Below, piece after piece: positions 1 to 8,697 of a stretch of DNA of 64,000 bases. The stretch's first letter is position 1; every line of letters begins with the position of its first letter. Source of the DNA: Brucellaceae bacterium (GTDB lineage Bacteria; Pseudomonadota; Alphaproteobacteria; Rhizobiales; Rhizobiaceae); contig JACKJV010000005.1 of the NCBI GenBank assembly GCA_020637775.1, forward strand, positions 186,001 through 250,000, read 5' to 3'. A program made the translations under genes and the position numbers. The notes beneath the pieces are model-generated. The model ran no database searches and was not told the DNA's origin. It worked only from the letters and a program-made list of their open reading frames with translations.

Positions 1-255
1 CAACAGGAAATGACACTGGACGAAATGCGCGCCAACCTGCCGGTAGGCAGCGTCAACCAGGTGATCGACCGCATGCTGGAAGAGATCGAGATCCTGAAGC
101 CGCGCCATATCGCGCTCCAGACGCAGCTTGGCGACTGCGACCAGACCACGATGCTCAAGCAGATCGAAGTCTGGGGCGACAAGATCATTCCGGCCATCCG
201 CAAGGCGCTGGGCAGCGATGCCGGCAGCAGCGCGAAGCAATACGCGACGGCCTGA
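1..255 (+). CDS. LLM-class flavin-dependent oxidoreductase, C-terminal end
   Basis: The gene is open at the left edge, so only the last 84 codons are visible. The closing stretch (GDCDQTTMLKQIEVWGDKII, then PAIRKAL) resembles the C-terminal helices of bacterial-luciferase-like monooxygenases, in which target monitoring and flavin binding lie further upstream and cannot be checked here. The stop lies 3 bp before the ATG of a flavin reductase, the usual partner that supplies reduced FMN to such oxygenases, so the two probably form a two-component monooxygenase operon. The substrate is unknown. The family call rests on a short tail and on context. Confidence 0.6.
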   Translation, partial: QQEMTLDEMRANLPVGSVNQVIDRMLEEIEILKPRHIALQTQLGDCDQTTMLKQIEVWGDKIIPAIRKALGSDAGSSAKQYATA

Positions 256-258
256 ACC

Positions 259-1071
259 ATGCGGATCGTCATCGCCGAATCCGGTCCGCCGCGCCTCGAA
301 GACGCTTGCGACTTCCAGCACTTCTCCATCCTCATGGACGAGGCTTTCCGCAATATGCCCGGTGCCGCGCTGCGCGGCATCGGCAGGCTTTCCTGCGACG
401 GCCATGCCTGGGTGCGGCCCGATTGCCTGCGCGCCCTTCTGCCGGTGGACCTGCCGGCCGACTGGGAAACGGGCTTTGCCCGGATGAGCGAGTTTGCCCG
501 GTCCCGCGGCTGGATCGGCGAAGGCGGGGCCATCCGCGCGCATATCGAATTCCGCGACCATGCGGAATCGGTCTCGAATGCCGCCTTCCGCGATGCCATG
601 CGCAAGTTCGCCTCCGGCGTCTGTGTCGTGGCGGCGGGCACGGGCGAAGAGCGGCGCGGCATGACCGTCTCGGCCTTCTCCTCGGTATCGGCCGAGCCGC
701 CGATGATCCTTGTCTGCATCAACAAGGCTTCGGCCAGCCACGACGCGATCGTCAATGCGGAGCGCTTCTCGGTGAACATCCTGGGCGCGGAACAGGACGG
801 CATTGCGCGCACCTTCGCCGGCATGAACGGCTTGACCGGGGCCCAGCGTTTCACCCATGGCGCATGGCAGGAAACGGCTGCCGTGCCGACCCTGGCCGAC
901 GCCTTGCAGAGCCTCGTCTGCCGTCCTGCGATCCGCGAGCGCGCAGGTTCGCATACGGTGCTGATCGGCCAGGTGATCTCGGCCAGCCAGGCACTGGAGG
1001 ACCGCATGCCGCTCATCAACTATTGCGGCACGCTGCGCGGCCTTTGCGGCGGGCTGGAAAAGGCGGCCTGA
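259..1071 (+). CDS. Flavin reductase domain protein with N-terminal extension
   Basis: The 270-residue protein has a flavin_reductase-like FMN-binding domain from about residue 110 to the end. Recognisable features are FRDAMRKFASGVCVVAAG, the MTVSAFSSVSAEPPMILVCI strand-turn-strand, and a histidine-containing segment near residue 225. Proteins of this fold reduce FMN or FAD with NAD(P)H and pass it to an oxygenase, which fits the luciferase-like gene ending 3 bp upstream. The first 100 or so residues, beginning MRIVIAESGPPRL, do not belong to the core fold and I do not recognise them. They may be a fused oxygenase-interaction or steroid-type small domain. A terminator-like hairpin follows the gene. 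Confidence 0.8.
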   Translation: MRIVIAESGPPRLEDACDFQHFSILMDEAFRNMPGAALRGIGRLSCDGHAWVRPDCLRALLPVDLPADWETGFARMSEFARSRGWIGEGGAIRAHIEFRDHAESVSNAAFRDAMRKFASGVCVVAAGTGEERRGMTVSAFSSVSAEPPMILVCINKASASHDAIVNAERFSVNILGAEQDGIARTFAGMNGLTGAQRFTHGAWQETAAVPTLADALQSLVCRPAIRERAGSHTVLIGQVISASQALEDRMPLINYCGTLRGLCGGLEKAA

Positions 1072-1097
1072 ACACCGGCCCGGACCCGGCAGGAATG

Positions 1098-1125
1098 AAC
1101 CGGCGCAGGATGCGCGCCGGTTTTT
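1098..1125 (+). terminator. Rho-independent terminator after flavin reductase
   Basis: AACCGGCGC and GCGCCGGTT pair perfectly around a 7-base loop and are followed by a run of T residues, 27 bp after the flavin reductase stop. This separates the two-component oxygenase operon from the monooxygenase gene at 1271. Confidence 0.8.
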
Positions 1126-1270
1126 CCCGTCGCGCGCCGGGGCTTCGCAAGGTCTGCCAATTCACAAATGTAAAACTGCCCTTCAGTGGGCTGACGGCGC
1201 TTGAACGACATCCGTCCGGCGCATTTACTTGATCCAAAGACAGCGCTTCTGCTGAACCGGGAGGAAAGCC

Positions 1271-2923
1271 ATGAGCACCAACCAGACGGCCACACCGGCC
1301 GAGGGCCAAGCCACGCGTGTCGACGTTCTCGTCGTCGGAGCCGGTTTCGGCGGCATGTACGCGCTCTACAAGTTCCGCGGCATGGGCCTGAAAACCGTCG
1401 GCATCGAGGCTGGCGACGACGTGGGCGGGGTCTGGTACTGGAACCGCTATCCGGGCGCGCGCTGCGACCTGATGAGCATCGACTACAGCTACGGGTTCTC
1501 CGACGAGATCCAGCAGGAATGGACGTGGTCGGAACAGTTCGCCGCGCAGCCGGAAATCCTGGCCTATGCCAATTTCGTCGCCGACCGGCTCGACCTGCGC
1601 AAGGACTTCAAGTTCAACACGCGGGTGACGAGCGCGCGCTGGGACGAGGAGCAGAACGTCTGGCGTGCCACGACCGATGCGGGCGAAGTGCTGGAAGCGC
1701 CCTATTGCGTGATGGCGACAGGTCCGCTGTCGATCCCCAAGGATCCCGACATTCCCGGCATTGAAAGGTTCAAGGGCGAGTTGCTGCGGGCCCAGAAATG
1801 GCCGCACACGCCGGTGAGCTATGCCGGCAAGCGCGTCGGCGTGATCGGCACCGGGTCGACCGGCATCCAGATCATCCAGGAAATCGGACCGCAGGCGGGT
1901 GAACTGTTCGTCTTCCAGCGCACGCCCAGCTTCACCCTGCCGATGCGCAACCATGACCTCGATGCCGACTACGTGGCCGAGATGAAGCGCCACTACCCGG
2001 CCATCCGCGAAGCCTGCCGCAACAACCCGACCGGCGGCGCGCGGCCGATTTCCACGCGGCCCTTCTTCAGCCTGCCGCCGACGCAGCGCCGCCAGCTCAT
2101 GGAGCAGGCCTGGATCAATGGCGGCCATACGTTCCTCGGCATCTTCTCCGACCTGATGCTGAACCAGGATGCCAATGACGAGGTGGCCGACTTCGTGCGC
2201 GAGAAGATCGGCGAGATCGTCAAGGACGCGAAGACCGCGGAGGCGCTCAAGCCGCGCGGCTATCCCATCTTCGCGCGCCGGCCCTGCCTCGACACGTCCT
2301 ATTACGAGACCTACAACCGCGAGAACGTCCACCTGGTCGACTGCAAGAACGATCCGATCGTCGAGATCACCGAAAAGGGCATTCGCACCCAATCCGGCGA
2401 GACCGAACTCGACATGCTGATCTTCGCCACCGGCTATGACGCGCTGACAGGCGCGCTGCTGGCCTTCGACGTCACGGGGCGCGACGGCATTTCGCTGAAG
2501 GACAAGTGGAAGGATGGCCCGACATCGCTTTACGGCATGATGCTCAACGGTTTCCCGAACCTGTTTGCCGTGAGCGGTCCCAACGGCCCGGCGGCGCTGG
2601 CCAACCTGATCACCATTGCCGAGCATGACGTGGACTGGATCGCGGACATGATCACGCATATGGACCGCGCGGGCGTGAAGTCGGTCGAGCCGACGCAGCA
2701 GGCGGAAGATGCCTGGATGAAACTGGTCGCCCAGCTTGCCGAGCATTCGCTGATCCGCAAGGCAAACACCTGGTGGGTCGGCGCCAACGTCAAGGGCAAG
2801 CCACAGGGCCTGACCATGTTCGTCGGCGGTTTCAACAAGTATCGCGACCATTGCCTGAAGGCGAAGCAGGACGGCTATGCCGACTTCGTCTTCGACCGCG
2901 AAAAGCAATCCGCCGCCGCCTGA
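1271..2923 (+). CDS. Type I Baeyer-Villiger flavin monooxygenase
   Basis: This 550-residue FAD- and NADPH-dependent monooxygenase would insert oxygen next to a ketone carbonyl. The FAD Rossmann motif GAGFGG is at residues 23-28, followed by the VGGVWYWNRYPGARCD signature. The NADPH Rossmann motif GTGSTG is near residue 196, and RRPCLDTSYYE carries the expected active-site arginine. The family fingerprint FxGxxxHxxxW[PD] is present at 167-178 as FKGELLRAQKWP, but its histidine is arginine (R173). A strong ribosome site, GGGAGGAAAGCC, precedes the ATG. The gene stands alone after a terminator and is followed by duplicated palindromes. The substrate (cyclic, steroidal or linear ketone) cannot be told from sequence. 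Confidence 0.88.
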   Translation: MSTNQTATPAEGQATRVDVLVVGAGFGGMYALYKFRGMGLKTVGIEAGDDVGGVWYWNRYPGARCDLMSIDYSYGFSDEIQQEWTWSEQFAAQPEILAYANFVADRLDLRKDFKFNTRVTSARWDEEQNVWRATTDAGEVLEAPYCVMATGPLSIPKDPDIPGIERFKGELLRAQKWPHTPVSYAGKRVGVIGTGSTGIQIIQEIGPQAGELFVFQRTPSFTLPMRNHDLDADYVAEMKRHYPAIREACRNNPTGGARPISTRPFFSLPPTQRRQLMEQAWINGGHTFLGIFSDLMLNQDANDEVADFVREKIGEIVKDAKTAEALKPRGYPIFARRPCLDTSYYETYNRENVHLVDCKNDPIVEITEKGIRTQSGETELDMLIFATGYDALTGALLAFDVTGRDGISLKDKWKDGPTSLYGMMLNGFPNLFAVSGPNGPAALANLITIAEHDVDWIADMITHMDRAGVKSVEPTQQAEDAWMKLVAQLAEHSLIRKANTWWVGANVKGKPQGLTMFVGGFNKYRDHCLKAKQDGYADFVFDREKQSAAA

Positions 2924-2957
2924 GCGGCGGTTCTGGCCGCCGCCGCCTGAGCGGCGG
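2911..2957 (+). repeat. Tandemly duplicated GC palindrome at the BVMO stop codon
   Basis: CCGCCGCCTGAGCGGCGG occurs twice about 27 bp apart. The first copy includes the monooxygenase stop codon (TGA at 2921-2923) in its loop. Each copy can fold into a short GC hairpin. There is no T tract, so it may act as a 3' stabiliser or weak terminator. A third GC hairpin-like stretch continues towards 2995. Confidence 0.6.
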
Positions 2958-3021
2958 GTCGGGCCGCCGGCATCCGCTTGTGGCGGGCCGGCGGCACGTG
3001 TTCAGCACGTCTGGAAATGCC

Positions 3022-4212
3022 CTATTTCGCGCCCAGGCGCGGACGATCCCAGGCGGAAGCGCTGGGCCGGTCTGCCTGGCTGCTGCTGCCGGCAGGCCGG
3101 CTTGTCGGATGCGCCAGCGTGTAACCGGTCCAGTTGTTGGGACGCGCGCGCAGATATTGCGGCGGGTAGTCGAGATCGGCGCCCAGTTCGGCGGCCGCAT
3201 GCCAGCCCCAGCGCGGATCATCCAGCATGGCGCGGGCGAGCGCCACGCAATCGGCCTGCCCGGATGCCACGATCTCCTCGGCCTGTCGCGCATCGACAAT
3301 GAAGCCCACGGCCATGGCCTGCAATCCGGTCTCGGCCTTCACGCGGGCGGCGAAGGGCACCTGATGACCCGGTGCTGCCGGCGGGATGACCGCATCGGGC
3401 ACCAGATTGCCCGCCGACATGACGGCATAGTCCACGCCTTCGGCCTCCAGTGCCCGGGCAAAGGCGAGCGCATCATCCGGCGTCGCGCCATCGGGATGCC
3501 AGTCGGTGCTGTTGACACGCACGCCAAGCGCGACCTTTCCGTCAGCCGCGTCCCGGACGGCGCGGACCACCTCCAGCGGAAAACGCATCCGGTTCGCGAG
3601 GCTGCCGCCATAGGCATCCGTGCGGCGGTTGGTGAGCGGCGACAGGAAGCAGTGCAGCAGGTATCCATGCGCGGCATGCACCTCGATGAGATCGAACCCG
3701 GCACGCACGGCCCGCCGCGCCGCATCGGCGAAGGCGTCCACGATGGCTGCGATGCCGTCCACCGTCAGTTCCGCGGGCACGGCCCAATTTTCGTTGTAGG
3801 CAAGCGCGGATGGCGAACAGGTCTGCCATGCCCCTTCTTCCGGCGGCAGGGATTCACCTTTCCAGCGATCCCTGATGGAGCGGGCTGAGCCGCGCCGCCC
3901 GGCATGGCCAAGCTGGATCCCGATCCTGGCGCGCGACAGGTTCCGCACCTCGCGAACGATGGCTGTCAGCGCCGCCTCCTGCTCATCGGAATACAGGCCG
4001 AGGCAGCCGTGGGTGATGCGCCCGCGCGCTTCCACCGCGGTGGCTTCCAGGATGACGAGACCGGCACCCGACATCATGAGATTGCCGATGTGGATCAGGT
4101 GCCAGGGTTGCGCCATCCCGTCGACGGCGCTGTACTGGCACATGGGCGAGACCACGATCCGGTTCTCCAGTTCCAGCGGTCCCAGTTGCAGCGGTGAAAA
4201 CAGTGCGCTCAT
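3022..4212 (-). CDS. Old yellow enzyme family NADH:flavin oxidoreductase (YqjM/NamA class)
   Basis: The product is an FMN-dependent TIM-barrel ene-reductase of about 396 residues, which reduces activated C=C bonds with NAD(P)H. The thermophilic-like YqjM class is indicated by the cysteine of PMCQYS near residue 23, the paired histidines of VHAAHGYLLHCFLSP, and PPQYLRA at the C-terminus, an arginine-bearing segment used at the dimer interface in this class. I chose the ATG at 4212 because GGGAGG lies 6 bases upstream; an in-frame start 12 codons earlier lacks one. The last 30 residues (SRPAGSSSQADRPS...) form a disordered tail. It sits convergent with the BVMO gene and could reduce enones related to that enzyme's ketones. 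Confidence 0.88.
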   Translation of the reverse strand: MSALFSPLQLGPLELENRIVVSPMCQYSAVDGMAQPWHLIHIGNLMMSGAGLVILEATAVEARGRITHGCLGLYSDEQEAALTAIVREVRNLSRARIGIQLGHAGRRGSARSIRDRWKGESLPPEEGAWQTCSPSALAYNENWAVPAELTVDGIAAIVDAFADAARRAVRAGFDLIEVHAAHGYLLHCFLSPLTNRRTDAYGGSLANRMRFPLEVVRAVRDAADGKVALGVRVNSTDWHPDGATPDDALAFARALEAEGVDYAVMSAGNLVPDAVIPPAAPGHQVPFAARVKAETGLQAMAVGFIVDARQAEEIVASGQADCVALARAMLDDPRWGWHAAAELGADLDYPPQYLRARPNNWTGYTLAHPTSRPAGSSSQADRPSASAWDRPRLGAK

Positions 4213-4317
4213 GACATCCTCCCGATTGCCGCCCGGCTTCAGGGGCAATAGTGAAGGAAGCCCGGCGCCTTTGCGAAGGGCCAGCAGGCAAATGCGCGAA
4301 GTTCATGGATGTGAATT

Positions 4318-4353
4318 GCGTGACAGGGTCACAGGCTTCTTCACACGCGTGAC
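4318..4353. promoter_or_regulatory. Inverted repeat in the OYE-chrA divergent promoter region
   Basis: GTGAC-AGG-GTCAC (4320-4332) is a perfect 5-bp inverted repeat. GCGTGAC occurs at 4318 and again at 4347. The site lies between the divergently transcribed old yellow enzyme and chromate transporter genes and could be an operator. No regulator is encoded nearby. Confidence 0.35.
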
Positions 4354-4407
4354 ATCGCAACCGGCCATCCGGACCCGGAGGCGCGGGAAACGGCACATAG
4401 CAGAACC

Positions 4408-5625
4408 ATGAAGTGGGAAAAAGCAGCGGACAGGACAGCGAAGGCGGGGTCGGCTGGCGAGGTTTTCCTGGCCTTCCTGAAACTCGGGCTGACATCGTTT
4501 GGCGGGCCGATTGCCCATCTGGGCTATTTCCGGGACGAGCTGGTGATCCGGCGCAGGTGGATCGACGAGGCCGGTTATGCCGATCTCGTCGCGCTGTGCC
4601 AGTTCCTGCCCGGCCCTGCCTCCAGCCAGGTTGGCTTCGCACTCGGCCTGTTGCGCGGTGGCCTGGCCGGAGCGCTCGCCGCCTTCACGGCATTCACCCT
4701 GCCCTCGGCGGTTCTTCTCGTCGTCTTTGCCATGGGTGCCACCGCCTTCGGCGGGCCCGTCGGCGGCGGCTTGCTGCATGGCTTGAAGCTGGTTGCCGTC
4801 GCCGTGGTCGCGCAGGCCGTCTGGGGCATGGCGCGCAGTCTCACGCCGGACCGCGAGCGGGCCAGCATTGCCCTGGCCGCGGTGCTGATCGTGGTTTTCA
4901 GCGGCAGCGCGGCCGGCCAGATGACGGCCATCGCCCTTGGCGGCATCGCAGGGCTCGTGCTGTGCCGAACGGACTGCACGGGCCCGGCGCCGCGGCTGGC
5001 ATTCCGCCTGCCCCGTGGCACGGGCTTCATGTGCCTTACGCTCTTTCTGGTGCTGCTGGCCTGCCTGCCGCTGGCAAGCGCGGCAAGCGGCTGGCAGGGC
5101 CTGGCACTGTTCGATGCTTTCTACCGCGCGGGCGCGCTGGTGTTCGGTGGCGGGCATGTCGTCCTGCCCTTGCTGGAGGCGGAGGTCGTGGCGCCGGGAT
5201 GGGTGTCGGAGAGCACCTTTCTGGCCGGCTATGGCGCGGCGCAGGCCGTGCCCGGCCCCTTGTTCACCTTCGCCGCCTATCTTGGCGCGGTCACGGGCCC
5301 TGACCCGTCCGGTGTGGCGGGTGCGGCCATCGCGCTGGCGGCCATCTTTCTGCCGGGCTTCCTGCTGCTTCTCGGCATGTTGCCCTTCTGGGACCGGTTT
5401 CGCGCCATGCCTGCCGCGCAAGCCGCGATGCGCGGCGCCAATGCCGCCGTGGTCGGCATCCTGGCGGCGGCGCTGCACGATCCGGTCTGGACGAGCGCCA
5501 TCCTCTCTCCGGGCGATTTCGCGCTGGCGCTTGCAGGCTTCGTCCTGCTTGCTGCCTGGAAGGCGCCGCCCTGGGCCGTCGTGCTGCTTCTGGCCATTGG
5601 CGGCGCGGGCCTTGCCTCGGCCTGA
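4408..5625 (+). CDS. chrA: Chromate efflux transporter, two-domain CHR family
   Basis: This 405-residue inner-membrane protein contains two homologous halves of the chromate ion transporter family. The first half carries FGGPIAHLGYFRDE, then ALCQFLPGPASSQ. The second carries GGGHVVLPLLEAEVV, then AAQAVPGPLFTFAAYLG. Both halves have several hydrophobic helices, giving the usual 10-12 membrane segments. Characterised members expel chromate by proton antiport. No chrB or chrF regulator is adjacent, so induction by chromate is not supported by context. The gene ends 12 bp from the convergent ThDP-enzyme gene. Confidence 0.92.
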   Translation: MKWEKAADRTAKAGSAGEVFLAFLKLGLTSFGGPIAHLGYFRDELVIRRRWIDEAGYADLVALCQFLPGPASSQVGFALGLLRGGLAGALAAFTAFTLPSAVLLVVFAMGATAFGGPVGGGLLHGLKLVAVAVVAQAVWGMARSLTPDRERASIALAAVLIVVFSGSAAGQMTAIALGGIAGLVLCRTDCTGPAPRLAFRLPRGTGFMCLTLFLVLLACLPLASAASGWQGLALFDAFYRAGALVFGGGHVVLPLLEAEVVAPGWVSESTFLAGYGAAQAVPGPLFTFAAYLGAVTGPDPSGVAGAAIALAAIFLPGFLLLLGMLPFWDRFRAMPAAQAAMRGANAAVVGILAAALHDPVWTSAILSPGDFALALAGFVLLAAWKAPPWAVVLLLAIGGAGLASA

Positions 5626-5637
5626 AGCCGCCGTGCC

Positions 5638-7266
5638 TCACAGCCGCATGCGCGGTACGTCATTGGGATCGAGGCTCAGTTCGATGAGCAGCGGCCGGTC
5701 GCGCTTGCCGATGGCGTCAATGGCCGTTTCCAGGTCCCGGGCGGAACGCACGGCGATGCCCTGGCCACCCAGCGCCGTCGCCACGTCGGCAAAGGATGGC
5801 CAGTCGAACTGCGCCAGGCTCGGATCCATGCTGCGATCGAGAAACTGGATGTGCTCCGCGCCATAGGCGGAATCGTTGCAGACGATGACGATCAGATCCT
5901 GCTTCAGGCGCACGGCCGTGTTGAACTCGTTGATCCCGCCCATCATGAAGCCGCCATCGCCCGTGAACAGCACGACCGGCTTTTGCGGCGCGGCAATGGC
6001 GGCGCCGATGGCTTCGGGCAGGCCAAGCCCGATCGAGCCGAAATTCGCGGTTACCAGAAGGCTCGCCGGATCGGGCACCGACACGCGGCACCAGACCTCG
6101 GTCATGAAACGGCCGCCGTCGGTGGCGAGAATCCTGTCGCGGGGAAGCGCCTCCTCGAGGCGATCCAGCGCATGGACATAGTTGACCGTGCCCGCCCGTG
6201 CCTTGTCGGCATCGCCCTTCGGGTGGCAGGTCAGGGCTTCCATGTCCAGTTCGCCGGTAAAGCCGGTGGCCGGGATCTCGGCCTCGTCGAGCCAGTAGAC
6301 GATGTTATCGGCCGTCAGGCCGGCGTCGGCGGTCAGGGCCGCATCGGGATGAAAATTGCGACCGATATCGGCCGGGTTCTCATTGACCACGATCACGCGC
6401 TTGCCCTTCATCAGGGCGCCCTTGTCGGTGGTGAAGTAGTGCAGGCTGGCGCCAAAGGCGATCACGCAATCGGCATCGGCAATGGCGTCGTAGGCCGCCG
6501 GTGTGCTGAGCGTGCCGAAAATGTCCATGTTGTAGGGATGTCCGTTGAACAGGCCCTTGGCCTTCAGCGTGGTGGCAAGCGGCGCCTCCATCCGGTCGGC
6601 AAGGCGGACCAGCTTGTCGCGCGCGCCCACGGCGCCGCCGCCGGCCAGGATGATCGGCCGCTTCGCCGAGGCGATCATGCCGATGGCCTCGTCCAGTGCA
6701 TGGCCCTCCGGCACATGGGCGGGCGTGTCGAAGGTCTTGAAGACCATCTTTTCATAGCCTGCCTCCTGCCACATGAAATCCGCCGGCATGTTCAGCACGA
6801 TCGGCCGCTTCTCGACCCGGGCGCGATAGAAGGCGTTGGCGATGTCATAGGCGACCGTTTGCGGCGTTCGCATCTGCTCAAATCCGGCGCCCGTGACCTT
6901 CACCAGTTCGCGCTGGTCGATGCTTTGCAGATGCTGCGGCATTTCCACCGGCGTATCGCCGGCCAGCAGGACCATCGGCACATGGCCGCGCACGCCCTCG
7001 GTCAGCGCCGTGACGCAATTGGTCAGGCCGGGACCGTGGGTGACGGTGGCAACGCCCACCTTGCCGGACACGTGCGACCAGGCCAGCGCCATGAGCACGG
7101 AACTGCCTTCGAATGCGGCGGGAATGAACGTTCCGCCGCCGTGGCGGACATAGTGGTCCACCATGAACAGGTTTGCATCGCCCATCAGGCCGAAAAGCGT
7201 ATCGGCGCCATGATCGAGGAGCGACCGGGCAATTGCCTTGTAGGTATATTGCTTTTCACCGGACAT
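5638..7266 (-). CDS. Thiamine-diphosphate enzyme of the acetolactate synthase/benzoylformate decarboxylase family
   Basis: The 542-residue protein has the three-domain layout of ThDP-dependent decarboxylases and synthases. The N-terminal Pyr domain has the cofactor-activating glutamate (PAAFEGSS, E53). A central domain follows, and the C-terminal PP domain has the GDGG...ND metal/ThDP motif starting near residue 436. I set the start at MSGEKQYTYK because the preceding 40 codons (MSAAARRLSANRW...) look non-coding. It is not the biosynthetic acetolactate synthase, since no regulatory subunit is adjacent. Candidate roles are oxalyl-, sulfopyruvate- or benzoylformate-type decarboxylation, and I cannot distinguish them. 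Confidence 0.8.
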   Translation of the reverse strand: MSGEKQYTYKAIARSLLDHGADTLFGLMGDANLFMVDHYVRHGGGTFIPAAFEGSSVLMALAWSHVSGKVGVATVTHGPGLTNCVTALTEGVRGHVPMVLLAGDTPVEMPQHLQSIDQRELVKVTGAGFEQMRTPQTVAYDIANAFYRARVEKRPIVLNMPADFMWQEAGYEKMVFKTFDTPAHVPEGHALDEAIGMIASAKRPIILAGGGAVGARDKLVRLADRMEAPLATTLKAKGLFNGHPYNMDIFGTLSTPAAYDAIADADCVIAFGASLHYFTTDKGALMKGKRVIVVNENPADIGRNFHPDAALTADAGLTADNIVYWLDEAEIPATGFTGELDMEALTCHPKGDADKARAGTVNYVHALDRLEEALPRDRILATDGGRFMTEVWCRVSVPDPASLLVTANFGSIGLGLPEAIGAAIAAPQKPVVLFTGDGGFMMGGINEFNTAVRLKQDLIVIVCNDSAYGAEHIQFLDRSMDPSLAQFDWPSFADVATALGGQGIAVRSARDLETAIDAIGKRDRPLLIELSLDPNDVPRMRL

Positions 7267-7560
7267 GCGCTTCAAGCCTTCTGCTGTTTCATTGCCGGGC
7301 AGATTGCCAATGCCCGCCTGACGCGAACCGTTCCACGCCCGCAGCGGCCAACGGTTTGCGGACAGCCGGCGTGCGGCAGCACTCATTCACTGATAGCGCA
7401 CATGCGGCACAAAAGGCATGCAAAACGGCAATCATTTCCGCCAAGCGATGCATGCTGTACGCATTTCATCCCAACTTCATGCAAGAAGCGTGTGAGCGGC
7501 TCAATGCGACGAGCGATCGGCTGCTTCGCCCGATGGCGAAACGGAGCTGGCGCGGCTCGC
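7267..7560. other. Intergenic region with no gene
   Basis: This is about 290 bp between two leftward genes. It is less GC-rich than its surroundings and contains several GCATGC/ATGCAA-type elements (for example around 7417-7421, 7446-7453 and 7483-7487), but no clear promoter boxes, RNA gene or conserved reading frame. It presumably holds the promoter of the ThDP-enzyme gene. Confidence 0.5.
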
Positions 7561-8697
7561 CTATGGGGCGCCGGCAGCCTCATGCCATTTCGGACCGAGC
7601 GCGGCGCTGATTGCCGCGCGGCGGGTTGCAGGGCCGAATTGCCGCTCGACAAGGTGACGGCCCGCTTCCGCCAGACGCCGGGCAAGGGCCGGCGTCGTCA
7701 TCACCGCTTCCAGCGCGACGGCGAATTCCCGCGCGTCATCGGCTTTGAGAAAATGGACGCCATCTTCCAACCCGAGGCCCTCGACCGCCTTGCCCGTGGC
7801 AACGACAGGACATCCCACGGCCAGGGCCTCCAGCACCTTGATGCGCGTGCCGCCGCCCTCGCGCAACGGCATGGCCGCCACCTGCGCGGTCTCGTAGACC
7901 GGGCGCAATTCGGGCGGATTCTCGGTCAGGCGATGGCCACGGCTCTCCACCAACCGCTTCAGCTTCGCCTTCGGGCTGCGGCCGCACACATGCAACCGGG
8001 CGCCGGGCAGGCGTTGCTGCAGGCGCGGCATGATGGACTGGCAAAGTTCCAGCACAGCACGCCTGTTCGGCGGGTAGCGCAAGTGCCCGACAAAGAGGAT
8101 ATCCTGTGCCGGCGCCAGGGGCTTGCCGGGCGTTTCCAAACACCATTGCGGCACGGGATTGGCTATGACGCTGACCGGCACTTCGATTCCCAGAGCGCGC
8201 GCATGGTCGTGGTCGCGGGTGGAGCAGGTCCAGATTTCGCCGGCCAGACGGGCGATGCGGCGGTCGGCCTGCCGGGCCGCGGCAAGCCGCCTCGCCCAGA
8301 CAAGAGGCGTCAGCGGACGCAGCGGGCGGGGAAGGCGCGCGCGCAGAACATCCGCCAGCAGGCGGCTCTCGACATTGTGAAAATCGACAATCAGACGCAG
8401 GCCGGGAAATTCAGCCCGTACCGCCTCGACAGCCTGAAGAAGACCGACACCTTCGAACAACACGCAGACCGGCCGCTGCCGGCGGATCGTTTCCAGCAGC
8501 ATCGCGACCTGCGCCGGTTCCAGTTCCGCGACGGTCGGGGCACAAGTCCGCCGGCGTCCTTTTCGCGCAACGGGCCGAAAACTGAAGCAGGCGCTAAAAT
8601 CCAAGGTTGATAAATTACTCAAATTTGTGGCATTGCGGATTTCAGCACCGGACTGGCGTCCATCGTTTTCGAGAATACAGACTTGCAGAAATGACAT
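7561..8697 (-). CDS. GT4-type glycosyltransferase
   Basis: The 378-residue protein has the GT-B fold. The N-terminal region includes SGAEIRNATNLSNL and a DFHNVESRL acceptor-side motif. A linker is followed by a sugar-nucleotide domain starting DILFVGHLRYPPN, with the E-x7-E-like region GGGTRIKVLEALAVGCPVVA near residue 290. Such enzymes transfer hexoses in capsule, exopolysaccharide or LPS assembly. The ATG at 8697 has no obvious ribosome site and overlaps the start codon of the divergent gene; in-frame TTG codons about 27-33 codons downstream are alternatives. AEIRN matches the family's N-terminus, which favours the early start. Confidence 0.82.
   Translation of the reverse strand: MSFLQVCILENDGRQSGAEIRNATNLSNLSTLDFSACFSFRPVARKGRRRTCAPTVAELEPAQVAMLLETIRRQRPVCVLFEGVGLLQAVEAVRAEFPGLRLIVDFHNVESRLLADVLRARLPRPLRPLTPLVWARRLAAARQADRRIARLAGEIWTCSTRDHDHARALGIEVPVSVIANPVPQWCLETPGKPLAPAQDILFVGHLRYPPNRRAVLELCQSIMPRLQQRLPGARLHVCGRSPKAKLKRLVESRGHRLTENPPELRPVYETAQVAAMPLREGGGTRIKVLEALAVGCPVVATGKAVEGLGLEDGVHFLKADDAREFAVALEAVMTTPALARRLAEAGRHLVERQFGPATRRAAISAALGPKWHEAAGAP

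Noticed and set aside
1016..2908. 630-codon open frame on the minus strand over the Baeyer-Villiger gene
   Set aside because: It is antisense to a gene with complete cofactor motifs, its product is low-complexity and without any recognisable domain, and such frames are expected in high-GC DNA.
5851..8610. 919-codon open frame on the plus strand
   Set aside because: It runs antisense across the ThDP enzyme and the GT4 gene and through the gap between them; no motif or ribosome site supports it.
8607..8690. TTG start for the fused glycosyltransferase
   Set aside because: The added 28 residues are antisense to the start of the GT4 gene and not part of the GT32 domain, which begins eight residues after ATG 8691.
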